Position numbers and translations under genes: made by a program. A stretch of DNA of 64,000 nucleotides from Blastococcus tunisiensis (GTDB taxonomy: Bacteria; Actinomycetota; Actinomycetes; Mycobacteriales; Geodermatophilaceae), in the NCBI RefSeq assembly GCF_900112815.1, contig NZ_FOND01000002.1, positions 214,551 through 278,550 on the forward strand, written 5' to 3'. Of this stretch, positions 9,604 to 17,020 are shown piece after piece. The first letter of the stretch is position 1. Every line of letters starts with the position of its first letter. Under the pieces are notes generated by a model. That model was not told where the DNA came from, made no database searches, and worked only from the letters and a program-made list of their open reading frames with translations.

Positions 9604-9735
9604 GTCCGTCCGAGTCCAACCCCTCGTCTGGCACGGGCCGGGCATGGCCACCAAGATCTGTTGCTACACCGCTGGTGGGGGACGCGTGGTCGGAGCGGGC
9701 AGGCTGCGGCGGTGACGCGACCTGCGGAGGGAACG

Positions 9736-10164
9736 ATGGAGGAGCGGGTGTCCGGCGACGTGCCCGAGTCGGTGCGGCGGCCGGAGTACCTCCAGGGGCT
9801 CTACCTGTCGTACTTGCTGGCCGGCTTCACACTCGGGTTGCTGCCGTTGGTGCGTCGGCTCGCCGGCCGCGCCGGCGTCCAGACCGGGCCTTTCGTCGTG
9901 CTGCCGGTGAATGCGGGAGTGCACGCTCTGGTCAGGCGGTTCCAGCGCGCCGACGGCCGTACGCCCCGACAGCGCTCGGTCGCCGGGTGGTTCCTCGTGA
10001 CCTGGCAGTTGGGCGCTCCGGTGCTCGCGTCCGTGCCGCCCGGGCTGGTCGTGATGCGCGGCCGCTCTCCGCTGTGGGGCTACCTGCTCAACGTCATCGT
10101 CGGAGTCTCGCTGGACGTACTGGTGCGGCGGCGGGGTCGTCGCCGGCGGTCTGCTCGACCGTGA
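9736..10164 (+). CDS. Hypothetical small membrane protein
   Basis: A 142-residue product with no family I recognise. Hydrophobic segments lie at about 23-42 (YLSYLLAGFTLGLLPLV), 50-65, 85-105 and 115-130, and the C-terminus is very basic ([12 protein letters not shown]). The ATG is preceded by GGAGGGA at good spacing, which makes a real gene likely. It lies in the unfamiliar patch just upstream of tRNA-Thr. Confidence 0.6.
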   Translation: MEERVSGDVPESVRRPEYLQGLYLSYLLAGFTLGLLPLVRRLAGRAGVQTGPFVVLPVNAGVHALVRRFQRADGRTPRQRSVAGWFLVTWQLGAPVLASVPPGLVVMRGRSPLWGYLLNVIVGVSLDVLVRRRGRRRRSARP

Positions 10165-10291
10165 GTGCCGTTGGAACTGCGGACGCCGTCTCCGATCTTC
10201 CGTGCCCGCGTCTGGTATCGGGTCGTCACCTGAGACCCGGTGCGGGGCCGACAGCCACGAGGTGAAGCACGCCGTCACCCACTGCCGCGCA

Positions 10292-10339
10292 GTTGTCCCC
10301 TGCGTTGTCCCTAGACTTGTCCCGGGACTTGTTCCCATG
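10292..10339 (+). repeat. Four 12-bp tandem repeats upstream of tRNA-Thr
   Basis: Consecutive 12-base units GTTGTCCCCTGC, GTTGTCCCTAGA, CTTGTCCCGGGA and CTTGTTCCCATG, sharing TTGTCCC. The array ends four bases before the tRNA. TAGACT inside it (10312-10317) could serve as the tRNA promoter -10. Confidence 0.7.
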
Positions 10340-10343
10340 TCCC

Positions 10344-10416
10344 GCCGACGTGGCGCAACTGGTAGCGCACCCGACTTGTAATCGGGCGGTTAGGGGTTCA
10401 AGTCCCCTCGTCGGCT
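10344..10416 (+). tRNA. tRNA-Thr (anticodon TGT)
   Basis: The acceptor GCCGACG pairs with CGTCGGC and the discriminator base is T. The D arm is GCGC-AACTGGTA-GCGC. The anticodon stem CCCGA/TCGGG encloses CTTGTAA, placing TGT at 10377-10379. The T arm is AGGGG-TTCAAGT-CCCCT. No CCA is encoded. It decodes ACA, and ACG by wobble. Confidence 0.96.
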
Positions 10417-10494
10417 CCGCCGTCCGCGCGGCCCCCGGTCAGGGGAAGGCCGCAGAGCCTGGACGCCGCCGGTCGCCGGAGGCAGGATGTCCGG

Positions 10495-13287
10495 GTGATC
10501 GGGGTGGCGGTCCCCTACATCGGGCGGGCGCACCATCGGGCGACCGTCGCCGCGGCGTTCGCCGAGCCGGGGCACGTGGTCGTCGTCTGCGGCGAGGCCG
10601 GCGTCGGGAAGTCTTCGCTCGTCGCCGCGGAGCGCGCCGGCGCGGTCACCCAGGTCGTCGAGGGGGCGTGCCTCCAGCTGGCCGGCCAGCCGCTGCCGCT
10701 CGCCGCCCTGGAGCAGATCTTCGACGCACGCGGCGGCTGGCCCGGGTCCCCGGACGACGTCGAGCAGTCGGCCGAGCAGCGGCTGCGGGCGATCCGCAGG
10801 TGGGCCGACGCCCTGGCCCCCACCGGGTCGCCGACGTCGACCACGCTCGTGATCGACGACGTGCAGTGGGCCGACGAGACCACCTGCGACGTCCTGGTCT
10901 ACCTGGCGTCCACCGCCGTGCGCCGCGGGCTCAGCCTGATCCTGACCTTCCGCGACGACGAGAGCCCTCCGGTGGGCCGGGTGGTGGAGGCCGTCGCCGA
11001 GCTGCTCCGGCTCCCGGGCTCCTCCTGCGTCGAGCTGCAGCGGCTCGACCGGGAGGAGACGCGGCAACTCGTCGCCGCGATGACCGGCAGCGAGCGGGTC
11101 GACGCCGACCACTGGTTCGAGCAGACCCAGGGGCATCCGTACCTGCTGGGCGAGCTGGTGCGCGATCCCGGCTCCCGGCGCGTCACGGACATGCTGCTCT
11201 CCCGGGTCCGCAGGCTCGGACCCGAGGCGGCCGCGCTCGTCCGCGTCGCCGCCGTCTTCGGGCTGTGGGTGTCCGACCAGCACCTCGCCCGCGCGTCGGA
11301 CCTGCCGCCGGAGCGCTACGGAGCGGCCGTCCGGCAGGCGGTGGAGGCCGGCGTCCTCGTCGTCCAGGGGAGTGACTACGCCTTCCGGCACAGCCTGATG
11401 TGCGACGCGGTCCTGGACCAGCTGCTCCCGTTCGAGCGCCGGGACCTGCACGCCCGCGCGGCCGGGGCGCTCGCGGCGGGGGCCACGGACGACGTCGTCA
11501 CCGCCACGGCGGTCAGCGTCCACTGGGAGGCCGCCGGCGCCACCGACCAGGCCGCCGAGTGGGCCCTCCGGGCCGCCCGCGCCACCCGGAAGCTCAATGC
11601 CTACGCCGAGTCCTGGGCGCACTTCCGGCGGGCCCTGGAGCACGGCGGGGCCGCCGGTGCAGGTCTGGACCTGGCCCTCGAGGCGGCGGGTGTCGCCCGC
11701 CTCGCCGGTGACCACGACGCGGCCGTCGCCCTCCTGGAGGAGGCCCTGCACGACCGCACCGTCCCGGCCGCCGACCGGGCCACTGCGCTGGAACGGCTGG
11801 GCTGCTTCCTGTGGGAGGCCGGGCAGACCGGCCGGAGCCGGGAGGCGTACGCCGAGGCGGCCGAGGCCCTCGACCCCGAGGTGACCGCCTGCCACGCCCA
11901 GGTCTGGGGCGCGCAGGCGCGGGGGGCCTTCATCATGGCCGAGTTCGACGACGCGATCCGCAGCGCCGACCGGTCGGTGGCGGCGGCCCGGGACCACGGC
12001 ACCAGGGCGGTCCTCGCCGATGCGCTGACCACGCGCGGGGCGGCGGCGACCTTCCTCGGCGACGCCACCGGCCTGGAGGTGCTCCGGGAGGGGGTGCGGC
12101 TCGCCCGGGACGTCGAGGACCGCGCGGTGCTGTGCCGCAGCTACGCCAATCTGATGATCGCCTACGAGTACCTGGGGATGCCGGCGGAGGCGTGCGCCGC
12201 CGCGGTGGAGGGGCTCGGGCTGCTGCCGGAGTACGGCCTGGAGCTGGCGGTGGGCGCCGCCCTGGCCTGCAACGCCACGAACCTGCTGCGGCGGCGCGGC
12301 CGGTACGCGCGCTGCGAGGCCGTGCTGGCGGAGCTGCTCGACGGCCGGGTGACGCACGGGCAGGGCCTGCACCTGCACCTGGAGCGTGCCGAGTTGCGGC
12401 TGGCCACGGGCGACACGGCCGGTGCGCGGGCCAGCCTGGAGGCGGCTGCCGCCTTGCGGGACGTCGACGAACCGACCGTCGTCGCGGCCATCGCCACGGT
12501 CACCGCCGCACTCCTGGCCCGGGAGGGCGATCCGGCCGGCGCGCACCGGACCGTGGTCGAGGCGCTGCAGCGGCTGGCCCACACGCAGGACACGGCGTTC
12601 CGGACGGAGCTGCTGGTCATCGGCTGCCGCAACGAGGCCGACCGGCGCGGACCGGTGCCGGGCCGCGCCGACGCCGACGCCGACGCCCGGCTCGCGTGGC
12701 TGAGCGACCAGCTCGACGTCCTCGCGCCCGCGACCGACGACGACGTCGGCCACGCGGCCGACCACCGCACGGCCGGCAACGAGCTCGACCGGGCGCGCGG
12801 CGAGGCCACGGCCCAGGGCTGGGCGGCGGCGGTGGACCTGTGGCGGGCCGTGGACCGCCCCCTGGAGGAGGCGTACTGCCTGTTCCGCCAGGCCGAGTGC
12901 CAGGTGGCCGCGAAGCGGCGCGACCGGGCCTCCGCGGCGGCGTCGGCGGCCCGGGAGATCGCCGGGCGGCTCGGTGCCGCTCCGCTGCTCGCCGAGATCG
13001 ACGCGCTGCTCGCCCGGTCGCGGCTGGCGCCGGCACCCGCGCCCCGCGCGGCGGCCGAGGAGCGGCCCTACGGGCTCACCGACCGGGAGCACGAGGTCCT
13101 CGCGCTGCTGGGCACGGGCGCGACCAACCGGCAGATCGCCCGCACCCTGTTCATCAGCGAACGCACGGTCGGGGTCCACGTGTCCCGTGTCCTGCACAAA
13201 CTGCAGGTCAGCAACCGTGGACAAGCCGCGGTGCTTGCCGCCAAGGTTGCCCCGAAGGCACCGGTCGCTCTCCTGGAAGGCTCTTGA
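10495..13287 (+). CDS. LuxR-family transcriptional regulator with AAA ATPase domain (LAL type)
   Basis: A large 930-residue signalling ATPase. It has Walker A GEAGVGKS at 33-40, Walker B LVIDDVQWADE at about 117-127, a long helical TPR-like middle, and a C-terminal LuxR HTH (LTDREHEVLALL...NRQIARTLFISERTVGVHV) at about 860-920. LAL proteins couple ATP hydrolysis and ligand sensing to DNA binding; the inducer cannot be told here. The GTG start follows GGAGG. Its stop overlaps the ATG of a 63-residue protein. Confidence 0.92.
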   Translation: MIGVAVPYIGRAHHRATVAAAFAEPGHVVVVCGEAGVGKSSLVAAERAGAVTQVVEGACLQLAGQPLPLAALEQIFDARGGWPGSPDDVEQSAEQRLRAIRRWADALAPTGSPTSTTLVIDDVQWADETTCDVLVYLASTAVRRGLSLILTFRDDESPPVGRVVEAVAELLRLPGSSCVELQRLDREETRQLVAAMTGSERVDADHWFEQTQGHPYLLGELVRDPGSRRVTDMLLSRVRRLGPEAAALVRVAAVFGLWVSDQHLARASDLPPERYGAAVRQAVEAGVLVVQGSDYAFRHSLMCDAVLDQLLPFERRDLHARAAGALAAGATDDVVTATAVSVHWEAAGATDQAAEWALRAARATRKLNAYAESWAHFRRALEHGGAAGAGLDLALEAAGVARLAGDHDAAVALLEEALHDRTVPAADRATALERLGCFLWEAGQTGRSREAYAEAAEALDPEVTACHAQVWGAQARGAFIMAEFDDAIRSADRSVAAARDHGTRAVLADALTTRGAAATFLGDATGLEVLREGVRLARDVEDRAVLCRSYANLMIAYEYLGMPAEACAAAVEGLGLLPEYGLELAVGAALACNATNLLRRRGRYARCEAVLAELLDGRVTHGQGLHLHLERAELRLATGDTAGARASLEAAAALRDVDEPTVVAAIATVTAALLAREGDPAGAHRTVVEALQRLAHTQDTAFRTELLVIGCRNEADRRGPVPGRADADADARLAWLSDQLDVLAPATDDDVGHAADHRTAGNELDRARGEATAQGWAAAVDLWRAVDRPLEEAYCLFRQAECQVAAKRRDRASAAASAAREIAGRLGAAPLLAEIDALLARSRLAPAPAPRAAAEERPYGLTDREHEVLALLGTGATNRQIARTLFISERTVGVHVSRVLHKLQVSNRGQAAVLAAKVAPKAPVALLEGS

Positions 13288-13478
13288 TGTCGCCGTTCAA
13301 GTTCTCCCTCTTCAACCGTGACGACGACGAGGAGGAGACGGTCGAGATCGACGACCAGCTCGCAGACGACCTGCGCCAGGTGGTCGCGGACACGCCCGAC
13401 CTCACGCTCGAGCAGGCGCTGCGCGAGGGGCTGCAGCACGTGGTCGAGAAGCGGAAGCGGGGCGGCGGCCAGCAGTAG
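13287..13478 (+). CDS. Small acidic hypothetical protein coupled to the LuxR regulator
   Basis: A 63-residue product with no recognised domain. It opens MSPFKFSLFNRDDDEEETVEIDD and continues as a predicted amphipathic helix (LADDLRQVVADTPDLTLEQALREGLQHVVEKRKRGG). The ATG overlaps the regulator stop as TGATG, implying translational re-initiation in fixed ratio with it. Charge is strongly segregated: acidic N-terminus, basic tail. It might be a partner or anti-activator of the regulator, but that is inference from coupling only. It converges on the sigma-factor gene three bases away. Confidence 0.7.
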   Translation: MSPFKFSLFNRDDDEEETVEIDDQLADDLRQVVADTPDLTLEQALREGLQHVVEKRKRGGGQQ

Positions 13479-13481
13479 CCG

Positions 13482-14081
13482 TCAGCGCAGGCTCGGCTCG
13501 AGCTGCGCCCGCAGGGCCTTGACCGCCCGCCCCCGCAGCGGGCCGAGGCTGCCCCGCGGGATGCCCAGCTCCGCGCTGAGCGCGTCGTAGGACTCCGGCT
13601 CCCGCAGCAGCGCGCGCACGATCCGGCGCTGGGTCTCCGGCAGCGTCTCGACCGCCCGGTCGAGGGCCCGGCGCAGCTCCTCCTCCATGAGCGTGGTCGC
13701 CATGTCGCGGTCGTCCGGGGCGACGCGGTCGGCGACGTCCTCGCTGGGGACGGCCCGCTGCTGCGCCCGCAGGACGGCCAGCGCCTCGCGGCGCGCGGTG
13801 GTGGACAGCCAGCCCGGCAGGCACCGGGGGTCCTCGATCCGCGCGGCGTTGCGGAACAACAGGACCCAGGTGCGCTGCACGGCCTCGTCGACGTCGGCGT
13901 CGCTGCGGAGGACGACGCGGGCGGCCGACCGCAGCAGCCCCCCGTACCGCTGGACCGTGGTCTGCCACGCCGCGTCGTCACCGGCGGCCAGGGCCTGCAG
14001 GTGGCGGCGGTCCACGACCGGCGCGTCCGCGCGCCGCGGGGTCGGGACGGTGGGGGCTGCGGCGTAGGCGAGAACGGTCAT
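13482..14081 (-). CDS. RNA polymerase sigma factor, ECF (sigma-70 family)
   Basis: The 199-residue product has sigma region 2 (QRYGGLLRSAARVVLRSDADVDEAVQRTWVLLFRNAARIEDPRCLPGWLSTTARREALAVLR) and region 4 (LPETQRRIVRALLREPESYDALSAELGIPRGSLGPLRGRAVKALR). It would direct a stress or surface regulon. No anti-sigma gene follows, so control may be transcriptional. The ATG has AAGGAGC upstream. Two GGGAAC boxes, an ECF -35-like motif, stand in the divergent region before dodecin. Confidence 0.88.
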   Translation of the reverse strand: MTVLAYAAAPTVPTPRRADAPVVDRRHLQALAAGDDAAWQTTVQRYGGLLRSAARVVLRSDADVDEAVQRTWVLLFRNAARIEDPRCLPGWLSTTARREALAVLRAQQRAVPSEDVADRVAPDDRDMATTLMEEELRRALDRAVETLPETQRRIVRALLREPESYDALSAELGIPRGSLGPLRGRAVKALRAQLEPSLR

Positions 14082-14172
14082 CGGGGGCTCCTTCGAGGTC
14101 GTCCGGGAACGACTCGAAGGCTCCGCAGATCGCGCTGCCGTGAAATCTGCAGGACGACGTATTCGGGGCCGC

Positions 14173-14190
14173 GGGAACTACGTACGTAGT
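14173..14190. promoter_or_regulatory. Palindromic site with ECF-like -35 box
   Basis: GGGAAC (14173-14178) merges into a perfect 14-bp palindrome, ACTACGTACGTAGT (14177-14190), between the sigma-factor and dodecin genes. A second GGGAAC is at 14105-14110. This resembles an ECF -35 combined with a dimeric repressor site; no protein is assigned. Confidence 0.4.
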
Positions 14191-14250
14191 CGGGCCGGTC
14201 GGTGCCGTGCCAGGGTGCGGGGGACCGTCCGGCATACGTCAGGAGGCGCC

Positions 14251-14457
14251 GTGAGCGACCACGTGTACAGGTTGAGCGAGATCGTGGGCAGCAGCCCCGT
14301 CAGCATCGACGAGGCGATCCGCAACGCCGTCGCCAAGGCCGCGGAGACCGTCCGCAACATCGAGTGGTTCGAGGCCCAGGAGATCCGAGGTCAGGTCGTG
14401 GACGGCGCGGTCGCCCACTTCCAGGTCGCCGTGAAGATCGGCTTCCGGGTCGACTGA
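14251..14457 (+). CDS. Dodecin family flavin-binding protein
   Basis: A 68-residue dodecin, a dodecameric shell that stores riboflavin-type flavins or CoA. The sequence carries the family pattern VYRLSEIVGSSPVSIDEAIRNAVAKAAETVRNIEWFEAQEIRGQV, with the conserved Trp/Glu segment (IEWFEA) that stacks the isoalloxazine ring, and ends FQVAVKIGF as usual. The GTG start follows AGGAGG. It may be read by the adjacent sigma factor, given the GGGAAC boxes, but that is inference. Confidence 0.93.
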   Translation: MSDHVYRLSEIVGSSPVSIDEAIRNAVAKAAETVRNIEWFEAQEIRGQVVDGAVAHFQVAVKIGFRVD

Positions 14458-14471
14458 CCGGACGTGCTGGA

Positions 14472-14570
14472 ACGGCCCCTCTGCAGGTCGGAACACCCCC
14501 TGCCCCCCACCACTCGCGAGTTCGCGGCGGGACCCTGCAGGCGGCCGGCGGGGGGCGGCGGGGTCCTTCG
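14472..14570. repeat. Dispersed GC-rich palindromic element (CTCGC-type)
   Basis: Contains CACCCCCTGCCCCCCACC, a CACTCGCGAGTTCGCGGCGGG core and CCCTGCAGG, then GGCGGGGTCCTTCG. It occupies the gap between the dodecin and DUF5313 genes, both of which end here, and can act as a bidirectional terminator. Confidence 0.65.
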
Positions 14571-14969
14571 TCAGTCGAAGCTGCCGGCGCCGTCCCGGCG
14601 GTAGGGCGAGGAACGCTCCAGGCGGTCCCGCTCGGCCCGCTCGGCGCGCAGTCGCGCGGCCGTGCCCGGCGGGTACCCGGCCTTGGCGGCGCGGTGCTCG
14701 ATCGTCTCGGTCATGAACGCGAAGGCGAAGAGCATCGCCAGGAACAGGCCGCCCACGGCGGCGGACAGCCGGTAGGCCAGCGGTACGGGGACGGCGACCA
14801 CGCAGAGGACGAGCACGGGCAGCACCTGGACCGCCGTGCGGGTCAGGTGCCGCTGGATCCAGCCGCGGCCGGTGGTGTCGGCGAGCACCCAGGGCGAGAG
14901 CTCGCGCGGCAGCCCGCCGCCGAGTGCGTACCAGACCCACTGCACGGGGGTGGGGCGCTGCCGGGCCAT
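14571..14969 (-). CDS. DUF5313 family membrane protein
   Basis: The 132-residue product starts MARQRPTPVQWVWYALGGGLPRELSPWVLADTTGRGW, the typical N-terminus of DUF5313 actinobacterial proteins. Two membrane helices follow (AVQVLPVLVLCVVAVPVPLAYRL; AAVGGLFLAMLFAFAFM) and a charged cytoplasmic tail (RLRAERAERDRLERSSPYRRD). Function is unknown. It converges on dodecin and diverges from the CBS protein. Confidence 0.8.
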   Translation of the reverse strand: MARQRPTPVQWVWYALGGGLPRELSPWVLADTTGRGWIQRHLTRTAVQVLPVLVLCVVAVPVPLAYRLSAAVGGLFLAMLFAFAFMTETIEHRAAKAGYPPGTAARLRAERAERDRLERSSPYRRDGAGSFD

Positions 14970-15056
14970 GCCACGACGGTAGGCCGCGCCGGCGCACCGT
15001 TGCCCGTGAGCGGCACCGGGTGCACACTCCCCGCACCGCTCGCAGAGGAGGAACCC

Positions 15057-15488
15057 GTGCAGATCAGCCAGCTGCTCCGGCGCAAGGGGCCCGAGGTCGC
15101 CACCATCGACGGGACGGAGAGCGTCCGGACCGCGCTCGCCGTCCTGGCGGAGAAGGGCATCGGTGCGCTCGTCGTGTCCCCGGACGGCCGCCGCATCGAC
15201 GGCATCGTCTCCGAACGCGACGTCGCCCGCGGGCTGCACGAGCACGGGGCCGGGCTCCTGGGCGAACCGGTGTCCAGCGTGATGACGGCGCAGGTGCACA
15301 CCTGCCCGCCCACGGCGAGCGTGCACGACCTCGCCCTGACCATGACCGACAAGCGGGTCCGCCACGTGCCCGTGGTCGCCGACGGCGCCCTGGTCGGCAT
15401 CGTCTCGATCGGCGACGTCGTCAAGGCCCGGCTGGACGAGCTCGAGGAGGAACGCCGGCAGCTGGTCGACTACATCCAGACCCCCTAG
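15057..15488 (+). CDS. CBS-domain pair protein
   Basis: The 143-residue protein consists of two CBS motifs, a Bateman module. The first runs from about residue 8 (VATIDGTESVRTALAVLAEKGIGALVVSPDGRRIDGIVSERDVARGL), the second from about 75 (VSSVMTAQVHTCPPTASVHDLALTMTDKRVRHVPVVADGALVGIVSIGDVVK). Such stand-alone modules bind adenosyl ligands; the partner is unknown. It starts GTG after GAGGAGGA. Confidence 0.88.
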   Translation: MQISQLLRRKGPEVATIDGTESVRTALAVLAEKGIGALVVSPDGRRIDGIVSERDVARGLHEHGAGLLGEPVSSVMTAQVHTCPPTASVHDLALTMTDKRVRHVPVVADGALVGIVSIGDVVKARLDELEEERRQLVDYIQTP

Positions 15489-15598
15489 CTCTTCGGCCCC
15501 GTCCAGGTCGGCCCCGTCCAGAGGCTCGCCGCGAGCATGCGAGTGGCGAGGGGGACGGGGTCCTTCTCCGAGCGGCGGGGAGGACGGGGTCCTTCGAG
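15487..15598. repeat. Dispersed GC-rich palindromic element (CTCGC-type), compound copy
   Basis: GCCCCGTCCAGGTCG and GCCCCGTCCAGAGG in tandem, a core GCTCGCCGCGAGCATGCGAGTGGCGAG, then two ACGGGGTCCTTC units. The first arm pairs with the ACGGGG units. It fills the gap between the CBS and rarD-like genes. Confidence 0.6.
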
Positions 15599-15610
15599 TA
15601 CGGTGCGGCC
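15599..15610 (+). promoter_or_regulatory. Probable leaderless promoter -10 for the RarD-like gene
   Basis: TACGGT (15599-15604) followed by six bases and the GTG start; no Shine-Dalgarno is present. Confidence 0.35.
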
Positions 15611-16528
15611 GTGGACGAGCGTCGCCTGGGGGTGCTCTCCGGGCTGGCCGCCTACTCGCTGTGGGGGCTGTTCCCGCTCTACTTCCCCCTCCTGGAGCCC
15701 GCCGGCGGGCTGGAGATCGTCGCCCACCGGGTGCTGTGGTCACTGCTGTTCGTCGGCCTCCTCCTGACCGTGCTGCGCCGCTGGGCGCAGGTGCGGGCGC
15801 TGGTCACCGACCGGCGCCGGCTGCTCGTCCTCCTGGCCGCCGCCGTCCTCATCGCGGGCAACTGGCTGGTCTTCGTCTACGGCGTGAACTCCGGGCACGT
15901 GGTGGAGACCTCGCTCGGCTACTTCATCAACCCGCTGGTGAGCGTGCTCCTGGGCGTCGTCGTCTTCAGCGAGCGCCTCCGGCCCCTCCAGTGGACGGCG
16001 GTGGCGATCGCCGCCGTCGCCGTCGCCGTGCTGACCGTCGACTACGGCCGGCCGCCGTGGATCGCGCTGGCCCTGGCGTGCACGTTCGGCCTGTACGGCC
16101 TGATGAAGAAGCTGGTCCGGACCGAGGCCGCGCCCGGCTTGTTCGTGGAGACCGCGCTGGTCGCGCTCCCGGCGGCCGCGGTGCTGGCGGTGGCCCACAC
16201 GTCCGGGGAGGGGTCCTTCGCCAACGCCGGCACCGGGCACGCCCTGCTGCTGATGAGCTCCGGCGTGGCCACCGCGATCCCGTTGCTGCTGTTCGCCGCG
16301 GCGGCCCGCCGCATCCCGCTGTCGACCGTCGGCCTGCTGCAGTACCTCACGCCGTCGATGCAGCTGGCCATCGGCGTCTTCGTCTACGGGGAGCCGATGC
16401 CGGCCGCCCGACTGGTCGGGTTCGGCATCGTCTGGGTGGCCCTGGCGGTGTTCACCGTCGACCTGCTGCGACACGCCCGGGCCGGCGGCCGGCGGGCGGC
16501 CGCCGAGGTCGTCCCCGCCCGCCTCTGA
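15611..16528 (+). CDS. RarD-type EamA transporter
   Basis: A ten-helix drug/metabolite transporter of 305 residues. RarD-specific sequence is seen at the start (GVLSGLAAYSLWGLFPLYFPLLEPAGGLEIVAHRVLWSLLF) and in the NWLVFVYGVNSGHVVETSLGYFINPLVSVLLG repeat; the second EamA half ends LQYLTPSMQLAIGVFVYGEPMP. E. coli RarD was linked to chloramphenicol sensitivity, but the natural substrate is unclear. The start is a GTG without SD. Confidence 0.88.
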   Translation: MDERRLGVLSGLAAYSLWGLFPLYFPLLEPAGGLEIVAHRVLWSLLFVGLLLTVLRRWAQVRALVTDRRRLLVLLAAAVLIAGNWLVFVYGVNSGHVVETSLGYFINPLVSVLLGVVVFSERLRPLQWTAVAIAAVAVAVLTVDYGRPPWIALALACTFGLYGLMKKLVRTEAAPGLFVETALVALPAAAVLAVAHTSGEGSFANAGTGHALLLMSSGVATAIPLLLFAAAARRIPLSTVGLLQYLTPSMQLAIGVFVYGEPMPAARLVGFGIVWVALAVFTVDLLRHARAGGRRAAAEVVPARL

Positions 16529-16648
16529 CGTCCCCGTCCCCGCCGCGCAGGAGGGGCCCGGTCCGGGCTGTCCGGATCTGTCGGAGGTCGGCGCTACCGT
16601 CCCTCCCGTCGGTCCGGTGGGAGACCGGGAGGTCGAGGGAGCAGGAGA

Positions 16649-16993
16649 GTGACAGGCGTGACCGAGGACCCGACCACGGTGGTCAGCCCACCCCGGACCA
16701 TGGTCCACGAGATGGCCCCCGGGACGGTCCCCGTGCAGGTCCCCGGCCCGGGGCTGTCCCGCAGGGAGCACGAGATGCTCACCTTCGAGCGGCAGTGGTG
16801 GCGTCGCCCGGGTGCCAAGGAGACAGCGATCCGCGACCGGTTCGGGGTGACGCCGACGCGCTACTACCAGGTGCTCAACACCCTGGTGGACCGCCCCGAC
16901 GCGCTGGCGGCCGACCCGGTGCTGGTCCGGCGGCTGCGCCGCCTGCGACTCGCCCGACAGCGAACGAGATCGGTCCAGGGTCCTGGGCAATGA
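16649..16993 (+). CDS. DUF3263 protein
   Basis: The 114-residue product has the DUF3263 domain in its second half (LSRREHEMLTFERQWWRRPGAKETAIRDRFGVTPTRYYQVLNTLVDRPDALAADPVLVRRLRRLR), a predicted helix-turn-helix-like fold of unknown role. A DUF3263 gene followed by a LytR_C gene is the order I recall for M. tuberculosis Rv0430-Rv0431. The GTG at 16649 follows GCAGGAGA; another GTG lies nine bases on. Confidence 0.85.
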   Translation: MTGVTEDPTTVVSPPRTMVHEMAPGTVPVQVPGPGLSRREHEMLTFERQWWRRPGAKETAIRDRFGVTPTRYYQVLNTLVDRPDALAADPVLVRRLRRLRLARQRTRSVQGPGQ

Positions 16994-17006
16994 GAGTTAC
17001 AGCGGT

Positions 17007-17020
17007 TAGATTTGCTCACC
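17007..17020 (+). promoter_or_regulatory. Probable leaderless promoter -10 for the LytR_C gene
   Basis: TAGATT (17007-17012) with eight bases to the GTG at 17021 and no SD. Confidence 0.35.

Noticed and set aside
10344-10416. tRNA-Thr as an attachment site for an integrated element
   Set aside because: I looked for a repeat of the tRNA 3' end (GTTCAAGTCCCCTCGTCGGC) on either side and for an integrase and saw neither.
10390-13224. 944-codon reverse frame opposite the LAL regulator
   Set aside because: Composition is that of an antisense frame; the forward frame has Walker and HTH motifs.
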